64,000 nucleotides of DNA from CBDBCU01 sp965242615 (GTDB lineage Bacteria; Chloroflexota; Dehalococcoidia; Lucifugimonadales; UBA3495). This document shows, one piece after another, positions 17,515 through 25,845 of this stretch (positions are counted from its first letter, which is position 1; every line of letters starts with the position of its first letter). The stretch is from the NCBI GenBank assembly GCA_965242615.1, contig CBDESR010000005.1, positions 1,550,001 through 1,614,000 on the forward strand, in the 5' to 3' direction. The notes beneath the pieces were generated by a model. That model searched no databases and was not told where the DNA came from. It saw nothing but the letters and a program-made list of their open reading frames with translations. A program made the translations under genes and the position numbers.

Positions 17515-19287
17515 ATGGACGCTATAACTGGGGACACGCCCATCACTAAAAAAATCCCTAACCGGAGTCTGGTAATTCACGACAATCTGCCGGTTCTGGC
17601 GGCAATGCCCGACGCCTGCGTGGATTTGATTTACCTCGACCCGCCTTTTAACAGCAAGCGGCAGTATTCCAATGTCTTGAACATCCCCGCGGCTTATGCG
17701 GAAAGTCTGTATCAAGACCGGCACAGCATGGGCGACACCACGGTGACCGTCGGGTTTTCCGACACGTGGTCGATGGACACCCTTGTTCCGGCGGATCCGG
17801 CCAACGCCCCCCGCTTGGGGAGTAGCCGCCGCCGCATTGCGGCGGCAACAGTTGAATTGAAACCCAACCCCAACTGGAAACCCATCTGGCTGACCGCCAT
17901 CGCCATTGCCTACCCGGAACTCCACGCGGTGTTGACCAGCGCCGGCCAAGCACAGGATAGTCAATTGCAGGGCTATCTGACCTTTATGTCTGTCCGGTTG
18001 CTGGAAATGCGCCGTGTGCTTAAAGATACCGGCAGCATTTATCTGCACTGCGACCCGATGGCCGGCCATTACCTTAAATCGGTGATGGATTGTATTTTCG
18101 GCAAAGAGAACTTCCGAAACGAAGTGGTTTGGAAGCGGCATTCCGGGCGTTCTGACGCCAAACGGTTTGGCCGGGTTCACGACACCCTTTTGTTTTACTC
18201 CGCGAGTTCCAAATATACTTGGAATCGGCAGTATCTCCCCCACGACCCGGATTATGTGCGGCGCAATTACAAGAACGAGGATTCCTTGGGGCTTTGGCAC
18301 GCTGCCGATTTAACGGCAACGGGCCAGAGCGGCGGTGATTCCGGGGAGACTTGGCGCGGGATCGACCCGGGTAAATTCGATAATCATTGGCGGACGCCCA
18401 CCAGCGGCGGGATGAACGAGTTTATCATTAAGCACAGCTTAATTGAGGGATGGCCGCAGGCTTTTCCTACCGTCCGCGAGCGTCTGGATGCTTTGGATGC
18501 CGCCGGGCTGATTTACTGGCCGGAAAAAGGCAGTATGCCGCGCTTAAAGCGTTACCTCGATTCCACCCGGGGAAAGGCAGTCGAGGATATTTTCACCGAC
18601 ATTCCGCCGGTGCAGTATAATTCCCGGGAAAACACCAAATTTCCGACCCAGAAGCCGCTGGCCCTGCTGGAACGGGTTATTCGGTCGTCCAGCAACGCGG
18701 GGGATGTGGTGCTGGATCCCTTTTGCGGCTGCGCGACGGCGTGTGTAGCGGCGGAAAAGCTGGGCCGCCGTTGGATGGGCATTGATGTAGGGCAGGAGGC
18801 TTACAACCAGGTCATCCAGCGGATGCGGGAAACAATGCAGCTGGGCAGTCCGGAGCTGCCGCTGCTGGTGGAAGCTCAGGAGCATATTGCCCGTTTCGGC
18901 ACCGATTTTCCGGGCCTCTCTCCCGATTACCGTATAGCTCCGCGCCGGGTAAAGGGCCGGGGGCAAAGGGCGACGGAACCCAGCCGCCGGGAGCCGATCC
19001 CCGACCCGATTAAGCGGGAATTGTACGGCATACAGGAGGGGCGGTGCGCCGGCTGTGGGCATCCGTTGCCCTATCACATCCTTACCAATGACCACATTAC
19101 CCCCCGGTCCCGGGGCGGTACGGAGGAAATTGGCAACCTGCAATTGCTTTGCGGCAGCTGCAATCCCAAGAAAGGCGACTCCCGGACTACTCAAGCCTTG
19201 TGGGAAATCAACATTGCCGAAGGCATATTGATTGACCCGACTTGGGTTAAAAACCTTTGGCAACGGCGGTTCGGCAAACCGTTATAG
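17515..19287 (+). CDS. Beta-class DNA N6-adenine/N4-cytosine methyltransferase fused to an HNH endonuclease
   Basis: 590 residues from the ATG at 17515, preceded by AAAGAGG; a TTG at 17497 is in frame but lies over that site. The catalytic DPPF motif (IV) is at 42-45 and the SAM-binding motif I, DPFCGCATACVAAEKLGRRW, at about 401-420, preceded by FPTQKPLALLERVI. Motif IV before I marks the beta class. Residues about 505-565 form an HNH domain: C511xxC514, DHI at 526-528, NLQLLC and C546xxC549N, with the second cysteine pair completing a zinc knuckle. Target site unknown. One chain may both modify and cut DNA. No specificity subunit or separate restriction gene is adjacent. Confidence 0.9.
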   Translation: MDAITGDTPITKKIPNRSLVIHDNLPVLAAMPDACVDLIYLDPPFNSKRQYSNVLNIPAAYAESLYQDRHSMGDTTVTVGFSDTWSMDTLVPADPANAPRLGSSRRRIAAATVELKPNPNWKPIWLTAIAIAYPELHAVLTSAGQAQDSQLQGYLTFMSVRLLEMRRVLKDTGSIYLHCDPMAGHYLKSVMDCIFGKENFRNEVVWKRHSGRSDAKRFGRVHDTLLFYSASSKYTWNRQYLPHDPDYVRRNYKNEDSLGLWHAADLTATGQSGGDSGETWRGIDPGKFDNHWRTPTSGGMNEFIIKHSLIEGWPQAFPTVRERLDALDAAGLIYWPEKGSMPRLKRYLDSTRGKAVEDIFTDIPPVQYNSRENTKFPTQKPLALLERVIRSSSNAGDVVLDPFCGCATACVAAEKLGRRWMGIDVGQEAYNQVIQRMRETMQLGSPELPLLVEAQEHIARFGTDFPGLSPDYRIAPRRVKGRGQRATEPSRREPIPDPIKRELYGIQEGRCAGCGHPLPYHILTNDHITPRSRGGTEEIGNLQLLCGSCNPKKGDSRTTQALWEINIAEGILIDPTWVKNLWQRRFGKPL

Positions 19288-19490
19288 CAATACCGGAGAG
19301 TTTTATCCTTTGCCCTCCCCAACTCCCCCTAGTTTCATTTCAGAGCAAAGCCTTGGGGGGAATGTCCTGAGACCGCGGGTGTTGTCAAGAGGTTGGAGCG
19401 GGTGGAGGAGTAGGGGTTTGCCTACCCGCAAGACCGCGCCAGGTATGCTATACTCAAGGGAAATGAATGCCAACCGAGGGTAGCAGCATT

Positions 19491-20309
19491 ATGACCACCG
19501 CGATGTCTCCAGCCAATCGTCAAGCCCTGCTCCAAGCCCTGCGGGAAGATCAGGACTTTCGGGAGGAAGCCCGCGCCCTGCTGTTGGGCCAAGAGGTGCT
19601 GAATCTGCCGAAGCAGGTCGCGGCGCTGAACGAGCGGCTGGACGAATTCATCGCGGCCCAAAAAGCCGCCAACGCTGAGCAGCGGGAATTCAACGCCGCG
19701 CAGCGGGAGTTTAACCGGATGGTTGAGAGTCGGCTGTCCAATTTGGAAAACCAAGTTGGTGGACTGACCACCCAAGTTAGCGGTCTGACCGAACAAGTCG
19801 GTAGCCTGGCCACCCAAATGGGCAGATTGACCACCCGAGTCGACAGCCTGACCAACCGAGTTGGCGAACTGCAAGGCCCGGCCCTCGAATTCCGAGTCCA
19901 GAACATTATCCAATCCCTGATATTCCGCCGCTTGAAATTCAGCCACGCTCAGGTCATTAAAAGCCTGAGTGTCCCGGCAACACAAGTATTCTACGACTTC
20001 CTGTGGGATGCAGTGGCCCGGGATCGCATTACCGAGGAAGCCATCGGCCAGTTGCTGGCCGCCGACTTGCTGCTGCGCGCCCGCTTGCCGGACTCTACCG
20101 AGCAAGTTCATGTGGCGGTCGAGGTTTCCCGCACCATTGCCGACGACGATATAGTCCGGGCGCGGGAACGGGCGGACTTGCTGGCGGCCGCCGCCGGCAC
20201 CGCCGGCCAAGCGGTAGTCATCGGCGTTATCATCCCGGAGCCGCAGCGGCGACTGGCCGAAAGGCTGGGGGTAGCGGTATTCCAAGAGGAGCCGCCGGCG
20301 GCCGATTAA
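19491..20309 (+). CDS. Coiled-coil protein with C-terminal nuclease-fold-like domain (DUF3782-like)
   Basis: 272 residues from the ATG at 19491; the upstream in-frame ATG at 19467 is less well placed. Residues about 45-125 are a long heptad or eleven-residue coiled coil with repeats of the type LTTQVSGLTEQVGSL. The last 150 residues contain HVAVEVSRTIADDDIVRARERADLL and a following hydrophobic strand, reminiscent of the restriction-endonuclease-like fold in DUF3782 proteins, with a conserved Glu but no clear E-x-K. Function is not known. Its position after the methyltransferase-HNH gene (203-bp gap) raises a DNA-processing role, but that is only inference. Confidence 0.75.
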   Translation: MTTAMSPANRQALLQALREDQDFREEARALLLGQEVLNLPKQVAALNERLDEFIAAQKAANAEQREFNAAQREFNRMVESRLSNLENQVGGLTTQVSGLTEQVGSLATQMGRLTTRVDSLTNRVGELQGPALEFRVQNIIQSLIFRRLKFSHAQVIKSLSVPATQVFYDFLWDAVARDRITEEAIGQLLAADLLLRARLPDSTEQVHVAVEVSRTIADDDIVRARERADLLAAAAGTAGQAVVIGVIIPEPQRRLAERLGVAVFQEEPPAAD

Positions 20310-20367
20310 GGCCGCATTAGTCGAGCGGGCCGGGGCTGGCGTGTCTTTAGCGGCCGTCCCGGCAAAA

Positions 20368-20376
20368 TGCTATAAT
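20368..20376 (+). promoter_or_regulatory. Extended -10 promoter of the aminotransferase gene
   Basis: TGCTATAAT at 20368-20376 lies 42 bp before the GTG start, and AGGAGG follows at the right distance from the start. No convincing -35 is seen. Confidence 0.55.
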
Positions 20377-20417
20377 GCCCCCCGAACCGAGCAATTCGTT
20401 GTCAACCAGGAGGAACT

Positions 20418-21515
20418 GTGACTAGAGTCCAAAACCTGCGGACGCCGGGGCCGACGCCCATCCCGGAGGATATTTATACGGCGATGTCGGATCCGATGAT
20501 TGACCATCGGGGGCCGGAGTTTTTTGAGCTGATTACCGAATGCACCGAGCGGTTGCAGCAGGTCTTTATGACCCGTAACGAGGTCTTTATCCTGACCGCC
20601 TCGGGCACCGGCGGCTTGGAGGCGTCGATCGTCAACACGCTGTCGCCGGGGGACAAGGTTTTGGCGGTGAGCGCCGGCTCCTTTGGCGATCGCTACGCCG
20701 ACGCTCTGGACGCCTATGGCGCGGCCGTGCAGCGGGTGACTTTCGAGTGGGGCGAACCCATTGACCCGGACGCCATCCGTCAGGGGCTGAGCGCCGACCC
20801 GGAAATTGCGGCGGTAGCCGTTACCCACAACGAAACTTCCACCGGCGTTACCCACGATTTGGAAAGCATCGCCCGGGTGGTCAAGGGCGAGTTTGGCAAG
20901 TTGCTGCTGGTGGACGCGGTGAGCAGTCTGGGCTGTTTGCCGCTGCCGGTGGACGGGTGGGATTGCGATGTGGTGGCTACCGGGTCGCAAAAGGGGTTTA
21001 TGATTCCGCCGGGCTTGGCTTTTATCAGTTTCAGCGATACGGCTTGGGCGGCGCAGGAAACGGCGGCGATGCCCCGGTTCTATTTTGACTTGGGCGAGGC
21101 GCGCAACTACCTGAAACGGGGGCAGACGCCGTGGACGCCCAATGTGGCGGCGATGTTCGGGCTGCGGTTGGCGCTGCGGAACATTTTTGCCGAGGGGCTG
21201 GAAAATGTCTATGCGCGGCACGCCGACATCGGGCAGTTCACCCGGGACGGGGTGCGGGCCTTGGGACTGGAATTGCTGTGCGCCGACGAAGCCCGGGCCT
21301 CGAACACGGTCACCGCGGTCAAGATGCCGGCTAGGGTCGATGGCGGCCAGCTGATGTCCCGGATGCGGACGGAGGAGAATGTGGTACTGGCCGGCGGGCA
21401 GGGCAAGCTGGCCGGGCAGATTTTCCGCATTGGGCATTTGGGCTATGTGGGCGAGGCGGATATTCAGGAAGTGCTGGACGCTTTGCAGCGGATTTTGCCC
21501 AAGGTGGGGTTCTAG
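20418..21515 (+). CDS. Class V aminotransferase (alanine-glyoxylate / serine-pyruvate type)
   Basis: A 365-residue PLP enzyme starting with GTG behind AGGAGGA. The PLP lysine is Lys192 in TGSQKGFM, the PLP-nitrogen aspartate is Asp166 in LLVDAVSS, and the N terminus has the TPGPTPIP signature of this branch. Members transfer amino groups from alanine or serine to glyoxylate, or act as the small subunit of NADP hydrogenase-like enzymes. The coiled-coil gene at 21530 follows after 14 bp and may be cotranscribed. Confidence 0.92.
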   Translation: MTRVQNLRTPGPTPIPEDIYTAMSDPMIDHRGPEFFELITECTERLQQVFMTRNEVFILTASGTGGLEASIVNTLSPGDKVLAVSAGSFGDRYADALDAYGAAVQRVTFEWGEPIDPDAIRQGLSADPEIAAVAVTHNETSTGVTHDLESIARVVKGEFGKLLLVDAVSSLGCLPLPVDGWDCDVVATGSQKGFMIPPGLAFISFSDTAWAAQETAAMPRFYFDLGEARNYLKRGQTPWTPNVAAMFGLRLALRNIFAEGLENVYARHADIGQFTRDGVRALGLELLCADEARASNTVTAVKMPARVDGGQLMSRMRTEENVVLAGGQGKLAGQIFRIGHLGYVGEADIQEVLDALQRILPKVGF

Positions 21516-21529
21516 CCGGCGGTGCCGTT

Positions 21530-21985
21530 ATGTCCACTTCGCAACTTCAGCAGACTATGGCCGCCTTGCGGATGAGCCTGGCGGAAATGCGGCACAAGGA
21601 GGAGCAGCTGGACGGGCAAATCAGCCAGTTTCGGACGCAGCTGCGCCGTTTGCCGCGGCAGGTGATTTACGGGCGGACGCCGCTGGAGGCTTCCCTGTCG
21701 GCAATGGGGGAGATTGAGGAACGGCTGGCGGATGCGGAAGCGGCGCGGCGGCGTCTGCTGATTGTGAAGCAGGCGGCTTTGGAGGAGTTGGCGGCGTTGG
21801 AGGCGGTGCAGCAGGTGGATTTGGCGCGGCGGTCTTTGGCGGAGCTGCGGCGGCAGGCGCGGGCCGGTGGGGAAACGGCGGAAAGCCGGGCCGAGCGGCG
21901 GCGGCTGGAGGCATTCATCGCCGAACACAGCCGGCAGGCGGAGCAGAGCATCACCGCGCGCTGGCAGGAACGGCAGGGGGGTTAG
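21530..21985 (+). CDS. Small coiled-coil protein of unknown function
   Basis: A 151-residue, almost wholly helical protein rich in Glu, Arg, Ala and Gln, with no signal peptide or membrane helix. It starts 14 bp after the aminotransferase stop. Its 3' end overlaps the convergent gene at 21982 by 4 bp. No family recognised; codon use looks coding, since the frame avoids stops while neighbouring frames give low-complexity Pro/Arg products. Confidence 0.6.
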   Translation: MSTSQLQQTMAALRMSLAEMRHKEEQLDGQISQFRTQLRRLPRQVIYGRTPLEASLSAMGEIEERLADAEAARRRLLIVKQAALEELAALEAVQQVDLARRSLAELRRQARAGGETAESRAERRRLEAFIAEHSRQAEQSITARWQERQGG

Positions 21986-22416
21986 AGGAAGCGGAGGGAG
22001 AGGGTTACGGCCAAGTTGACCACGCCGGTGGCAACGACGGCAAGGCCGATGTAGAGCAGTTTGTTAATACGGTCGTTGGTTTTCTCGTTGCTGGCGCGCA
22101 ACTCGGCCAACCCGGCGTCTATCCGCTCACTCAACCGGTTCTCAACCTCGGTTATCCGGATGTCCAACCGGTTCTCAACTTCGGTTATCCGGGCGTTGAC
22201 CCGGTTCTCCGACTCAGCAATCCGGGCGTTCAGCCGGCTTTCGATGCCGTCAGTCCGGGAGTCCAGGCGGGCGTTGACTCCTTGGAACCCCTTGTTCATA
22301 TCGGACTGAAGTTGCTGCTGGCCGGCTTGCAGGGCTTGCAGTTGAGACGACTGCTCCTCGATGCGCCCTTCCACATAGCGCAGGGTATGGGTAGTTTCCC
22401 GTTCTAGGGTGGTCAT
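21982..22416 (-). CDS. Coiled-coil protein with C-terminal membrane anchor
   Basis: 144 residues: a helical N-terminal two-thirds with repeated ESRLNARIAESENR and ITEVENRL units, then a single hydrophobic segment (IGLAVVATGVVNLAVTLSL) at the C terminus. The same plan, coiled coil then one membrane segment, recurs in the two small genes at 28153 and 28428. Such proteins are common in environmental bacteria and are of unknown function. Confidence 0.75.
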   Translation of the reverse strand: MTTLERETTHTLRYVEGRIEEQSSQLQALQAGQQQLQSDMNKGFQGVNARLDSRTDGIESRLNARIAESENRVNARITEVENRLDIRITEVENRLSERIDAGLAELRASNEKTNDRINKLLYIGLAVVATGVVNLAVTLSLRFL

Positions 22417-22494
22417 CGGTCAATCGCTCCTTCTTGGGGGGTGAGGGCAGTATAGCGCAAGGATGCTGGAATTAGCAAGGCCCATTAGCCGGTG

Positions 22495-23494
22495 GGTTCC
22501 GTTTTGTTGTGGGGTACGGTGGTTTTTACTGCTCCAAGAACCGTCGCCATAACCGGAACTAAAATGGCCGAGTTCACCGAGACCGAGACCATCAGCGTTG
22601 ACTGCCCGCATTGCGCTTCGGATGAAGGGGTAAAGAACGGCTGGCGCAACGGGCAACAACGCTACCTATGCCGGGGCTGCGATAAGTGGTTACGGCATAA
22701 CGGGATGTCGCCGGGCCACCGCGTCCCTTCGGAGCAGATTGGGCGGCGATACGGCTGTTTTACTCCGGGATGTCTTACAAACAAATCGGGGAAACGATGG
22801 CGGATGCCTTTGACATTCCCGAACCCTCCAAAGCCACCCTGTACGAATGGGTGCGGGATTACACTGACCGGGCAATGGCGGTAATGCAGGATTACCCGGC
22901 ACAGGTAGGGGATGAGTGGGTGGCGGACGAGATGATGGTGGATGTCGGTGGGCAAAAGGTTTGGAATTGGAATGTAATGGATTCCAAAACCCGCTATGTG
23001 CTGGCGTCCCCTCTGGCCAAGGAGCGGAACGCCAAGCAAGCGGAGATTGTCATTGACAAGGCAATTAAGGCCGTTGCTGAACCGCCCAAATCTCTAAAGA
23101 CCGACAAGTTGGGGTCGTACAAGGCCGCCATTGAGCTGGCTTTCCCGGACATTAAGCATATCCAGAGCCAGGGCATCCGCGCTGAAATCAACAACAATCT
23201 TTCCGAGCGGTTACAAGGGACATATCGGCAGCGGGTCAAAACCTTGCGGGGTTTGGAAAATCTGGAAACGGGGCAAAGGTATCTGGACGGCTGGACGCTG
23301 ACCTACAACCTGTTCCGGGAACACGAATCCTTGGGCTTTGACACGCCGGGCAAGCGGGCAAAGGTTAACGCCCCTTTTGCCGAGGGGGAGGATGTGGTGA
23401 ATTACCGGCCGGGCGCAACGGCTCCACCCCAGCGGTAATTGCCGGAGTTTAAGCCAGATGCTTTGAGACAGCGGGTTAAGCCCAATACTGAACC
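22495..23494 (+). mobile_element. IS6-like insertion sequence, copy 1 (degraded)
   Basis: The left end GGTTCCGTTTTG (22495) and right end, read inward, GGTTCAGTATTG (23494) match at 10 of 12 positions. They share the GGTTCnGT start with the intact copy at 62094-63252. Inside is a frameshifted DDE transposase. No target duplication is seen: the 8 bases left are AGCCGGTG and right GACAAGGG. The right end cuts into a TIR-domain gene remnant, so a deletion or recombination followed insertion. Confidence 0.7.
22564..23438 (+). pseudogene. IS6-like DDE transposase with internal -1 frameshift
   Basis: The N-terminal frame (from the ATG at 22564) encodes a zinc ribbon, CPHC...CRGC. The second frame, visible from about 22743, continues the helix-turn-helix (AAIRLFYSGMSYKQIGETM) and the DDE core: WVADEMMVDVGG, LKTDKLGSYK and INNNLSERLQGT. 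Joining needs a -1 shift near 22741-22743 at GATTGGGCGG. No classic slippery heptamer is present, so a disabling mutation is more likely than programmed shifting. Confidence 0.75.
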
Positions 23495-23499
23495 GACAA

Positions 23500-23876
23500 G
23501 GGTTGCGACCCTCCGACAATCCGCTTGCCGTGCTTGTGGGCGTACTCGATTTCCCAATTTACCCAAGGGCTGTTCTTTGTTTCGGGGGAAACGTACACCA
23601 CCAAGACACTAGCCCACCTGATATGCGGGCCCAAGATTTGGGTTTTGATGTAGCGCTCGTTGGTGGCCGTGTTAAACTTGCCGGCAGCAAGGCGATGAGG
23701 GCGTAATCGGGCTGTTCGGTGCGGGCGACCAGCACCAGAACGGCGGCAACGATGGTGATGCACCACGATTTGCAGGAGCGGCTGTTTTCCGCCATCCGCT
23801 GAATAATGCCCTGCAACAGGGTCAGATGATGCTGCACGGCAGAGGATTCGATGCCCAGCGATTGATTCCCGGTCAT
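23500..23876 (-). pseudogene. Fused remnants of a small membrane-protein gene and a TIR-domain gene
   Basis: On the minus strand the frame starting at 23876 opens with MTGNQSLGIESSAVQHHLTL, then IIQRMAENSRSCKSWCITI and VAAVLVLVARTEQPDYALIA. This is the N-terminal half of a small membrane protein known as a neighbour of TIR-like proteins (from memory). It ends abruptly near 23690. A different frame continues with TATNERYIKTQILGPHIRW, ASVLVVYVSPETKNSPWVNW and EIEYAHKHGKRIVG, the core of a TIR-like domain. That in turn stops at the IS6-like end. An internal deletion evidently removed the junction. The pair was probably a TIR-based defence or signalling locus. Confidence 0.65.
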
Positions 23877-23958
23877 AATGCCCCCGCCTTTTGCCTGACC
23901 GGCTCATTATAGCACTTACCCTTTTCCCAACATTCTCAAAATCCCCCCAAATCCCCGG

Positions 23959-23987
23959 TTGACAACCCCGCGCAAAGCCTTTATAAT
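23959..23987 (+). promoter_or_regulatory. Consensus sigma-70-type promoter of the tRNA-tuf operon
   Basis: TTGACA (23959-23964), a 17-bp spacer and TATAAT (23982-23987) match the housekeeping consensus exactly. It is the strongest promoter in the window and precedes the tRNA-Thr/Tyr/Thr-tuf genes. Confidence 0.9.
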
Positions 23988-24019
23988 CATTTATCGCATA
24001 CTAGGTCGGCTGGTTATTA

Positions 24020-24046
24020 AGCCCCGGGACTGCACGGGGCTTTTTC
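24020..24046 (+). terminator. Intrinsic-terminator-like hairpin in the tRNA-tuf leader
   Basis: AGCCCCG (24020-24026) pairs with CGGGGCT (24035-24041) and is followed by TTTTTC. It lies only about 26-50 nt after the expected start of transcription and 21 bp before tRNA-Thr. It may attenuate the operon or release a short RNA. Confidence 0.75.
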
Positions 24047-24066
24047 TAGTCTGAACCCTGTTTCCG

Positions 24067-24141
24067 GCCCCTGTGGCGCAACGGTAGCGCAGTCGATTTG
24101 TAATCGGCCGGTTAGGGGTTCGAGTCCCCTCGGGGGCTCCA
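24067..24141 (+). tRNA. tRNA-Thr (anticodon UGU)
   Basis: Acceptor GCCCCTG/CGGGGGC, D arm GCGC...GCGC, anticodon loop TTTGTAA (UGU) and T loop TTCGAGT. CCA is encoded at 24139-24141. First gene of the tRNA-tuf operon, as thrU in E. coli. Confidence 0.94.
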
Positions 24142-24195
24142 GTAACTTTTGTTGACCGGGCCATGCCGCCACAAACGGCCGGGCCGGCAGACTTT

Positions 24196-24283
24196 GGAGG
24201 GGTGGGTGAGTGGTTAAAGCCACCAGACTGTAAATCTGGCGTCCGGAAGGACTTCGCAGGTTCGAATCCTGCCCCCTCCACCA
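24196..24283 (+). tRNA. tRNA-Tyr (anticodon GUA)
   Basis: Class II tRNA with a long variable arm: acceptor GGAGGGG/CCCCTCC, anticodon loop with GTA in ACTGTAAAT, T loop TTCGAAT, CCA encoded at 24281-24283. Second tRNA of the operon, as tyrU in E. coli. Confidence 0.94.
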
Positions 24284-24346
24284 CTCTTGCATTTCGCCGC
24301 CAATTGCGGCAAACTATATACTTAAATCGTTACCAACGGGTTGCGA

Positions 24347-24421
24347 GCCCAGATAGCTCAGCGGTAGAGCACGTTCTTGGTAAGAACGGGGTCGGCGGTT
24401 CAATCCCGCCTCTGGGCTCCA
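24347..24421 (+). tRNA. tRNA-Thr (anticodon GGU)
   Basis: Acceptor GCCCAGA/TCTGGGC, D arm GCTC...GAGC, anticodon loop TTGGTAA (GGU), T loop TTCAATC, CCA encoded at 24419-24421. It lies 34 bp before tuf. The tRNA-Gly that sits between the Tyr and Thr genes in enterobacteria is missing here. Confidence 0.94.
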
Positions 24422-24455
24422 TAACTCCCCAAGGAAATGAAGGAGAAAGGACTCA

Positions 24456-25640
24456 ATGGCAAAACAGCGTTTCGACCGTTCCAAGCCCCACGTGAACGTC
24501 GGCACCATCGGTCACGTGGACCACGGCAAAACCACCCTCACCGCCGCCATTACCAAAGTGATGGCCGAAAAGGGGATGGCTAGCTTCCGGGACTTCGGCA
24601 GCATTGACAACGCCCCGGAGGAGCGGGCCCGCGGCGTAACTATCGCCATCGCCCACGTGGAGTACGAAAGCGAAACCCGCCACTACGCCCATGTGGACTG
24701 CCCGGGCCACGCCGACTACATCAAAAATATGATTACCGGCGCCGCCCAGATGGATGGCGCAGTGCTGGTGGTCAGCGCCCCGGACGGCCCCATGCCCCAA
24801 ACCCGGGAGCATATCCTCTTGGCTCGTCAGGTGGAAGTGCCGCGCATCCTGGTCGCCCTGAACAAGGTGGATATGATGGACGACGAGGAACTGCTGGAAC
24901 TGGTCGAGCTGGAAGTGCGGGAACTGCTTTCCACCTACGACTTCCCCGGCGACGACACCCCCATCGTCCGGGTCAGCGCCCTGAATGCCCTCGACGGCGA
25001 ACCCGGGGCGATGGAAGGCGTGGCTAACCTGGTGTCGGCCATGGACGACTACATCCCGGTGCCGGCCCGCCTGACCGACCAGCCCTTCCTGATGCCCATT
25101 GAGGATGTATTCGGCATCAAAGGCCGCGGCACCGTGGTCACCGGCCGGGTGGAACGCGGTATGCTCAAAACCGGCGAGGAAATTGAAATCATCCGCTCCG
25201 GCGGCGTCCGCAAGACGGTCGCCACCGGCTTGGAAATGTTCCACAAGCTGCTCGACACCACCGAAGCCGGGGACGCCGTAGGCATCCTGCTGCGCGGCGT
25301 TGACCGGGACGAAGTGGAGCGCGGCCAGGTCGTGGTCAAACCCGGCTCGATGCAGCCGCATACCCGCGCCGAGGCCGAGGTCTATGTGCTGAGCCGCGAG
25401 GAAGGCGGCCGCCATACGCCCTTTTTCTCCGGCTACAAGCCGCAGTTCTACATCCGCACCAGCGACATCACCGGGGAAGTTACCCTGCCCGAAGGCGTGG
25501 AAATGGTGATGCCCGGCGATAATATCACGATGACCGTATCCCTGATTACCCCCATCGCCCTCGAGGAACGGCAGCGTTTTGCCATCCGGGAGGGCGGCCG
25601 CACCGTCGGCTCCGGGGTGTTCACCAAACTGCTCGACTAG
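24456..25640 (+). CDS. tuf: Translation elongation factor Tu
   Basis: 394 residues with the GTPase motifs GHVDHGKT (19-26), DCPGH and NKVD, the EF-Tu domain II run KGRGTVVTGRVERG, and a conserved C-terminal beta barrel. It delivers aminoacyl-tRNA to the ribosome. AAGGAG stands well placed before the ATG. It follows three tRNA genes and precedes rpmG, secE and nusG, the classic bacterial order. The switch I region reads ARGVTIAIAH rather than the common ERGITINTAH, which could help placement by phylogeny. Confidence 0.98.
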   Translation: MAKQRFDRSKPHVNVGTIGHVDHGKTTLTAAITKVMAEKGMASFRDFGSIDNAPEERARGVTIAIAHVEYESETRHYAHVDCPGHADYIKNMITGAAQMDGAVLVVSAPDGPMPQTREHILLARQVEVPRILVALNKVDMMDDEELLELVELEVRELLSTYDFPGDDTPIVRVSALNALDGEPGAMEGVANLVSAMDDYIPVPARLTDQPFLMPIEDVFGIKGRGTVVTGRVERGMLKTGEEIEIIRSGGVRKTVATGLEMFHKLLDTTEAGDAVGILLRGVDRDEVERGQVVVKPGSMQPHTRAEAEVYVLSREEGGRHTPFFSGYKPQFYIRTSDITGEVTLPEGVEMVMPGDNITMTVSLITPIALEERQRFAIREGGRTVGSGVFTKLLD

Positions 25641-25662
25641 CCAACGATACAGGGAGTAGCTG

Positions 25663-25833
25663 ATGGCACGCAAAAGCGCCGACATCCGGGGCGTCATTAC
25701 CCTCCAGTGCAGCGACTGCCGGGAGCGCAACTACGCCACCGTCAAAAACCGCCGCAACGACACCCAGCGGCTGGAACTGCGGAAGTATTGCTCCCGCTGC
25801 CGGGTCCACAAGACCCACCGGGAAATCCGGTAG
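25663..25833 (+). CDS. rpmG: 50S ribosomal protein L33
   Basis: A 56-residue protein, MARKSADIRGVITLQCSDCR with a second CSRC pair (CSDC/CSRC), so the zinc-binding form of L33. It begins 22 bp after tuf, behind GGGAG, and precedes secE by 12 bp. Confidence 0.95.
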   Translation: MARKSADIRGVITLQCSDCRERNYATVKNRRNDTQRLELRKYCSRCRVHKTHREIR

Positions 25834-25845
25834 GCCGGGGCCGTT

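Noticed and set aside
22487..23502. An 8-bp target duplication for IS6-like copy 1
   Set aside because: Flanks are AGCCGGTG and GACAAGGG, which do not match; post-insertion rearrangement is likely.
23476..23907. One intact 143-codon protein with a TIR-like end
   Set aside because: Its N-terminal half is out of frame with the recognisable membrane protein and looks like noise; the locus is better read as two fused remnants.
24453..25730. A 425-codon frame opposite tuf
   Set aside because: Antisense shadow of the EF-Tu gene caused by its high third-position GC.
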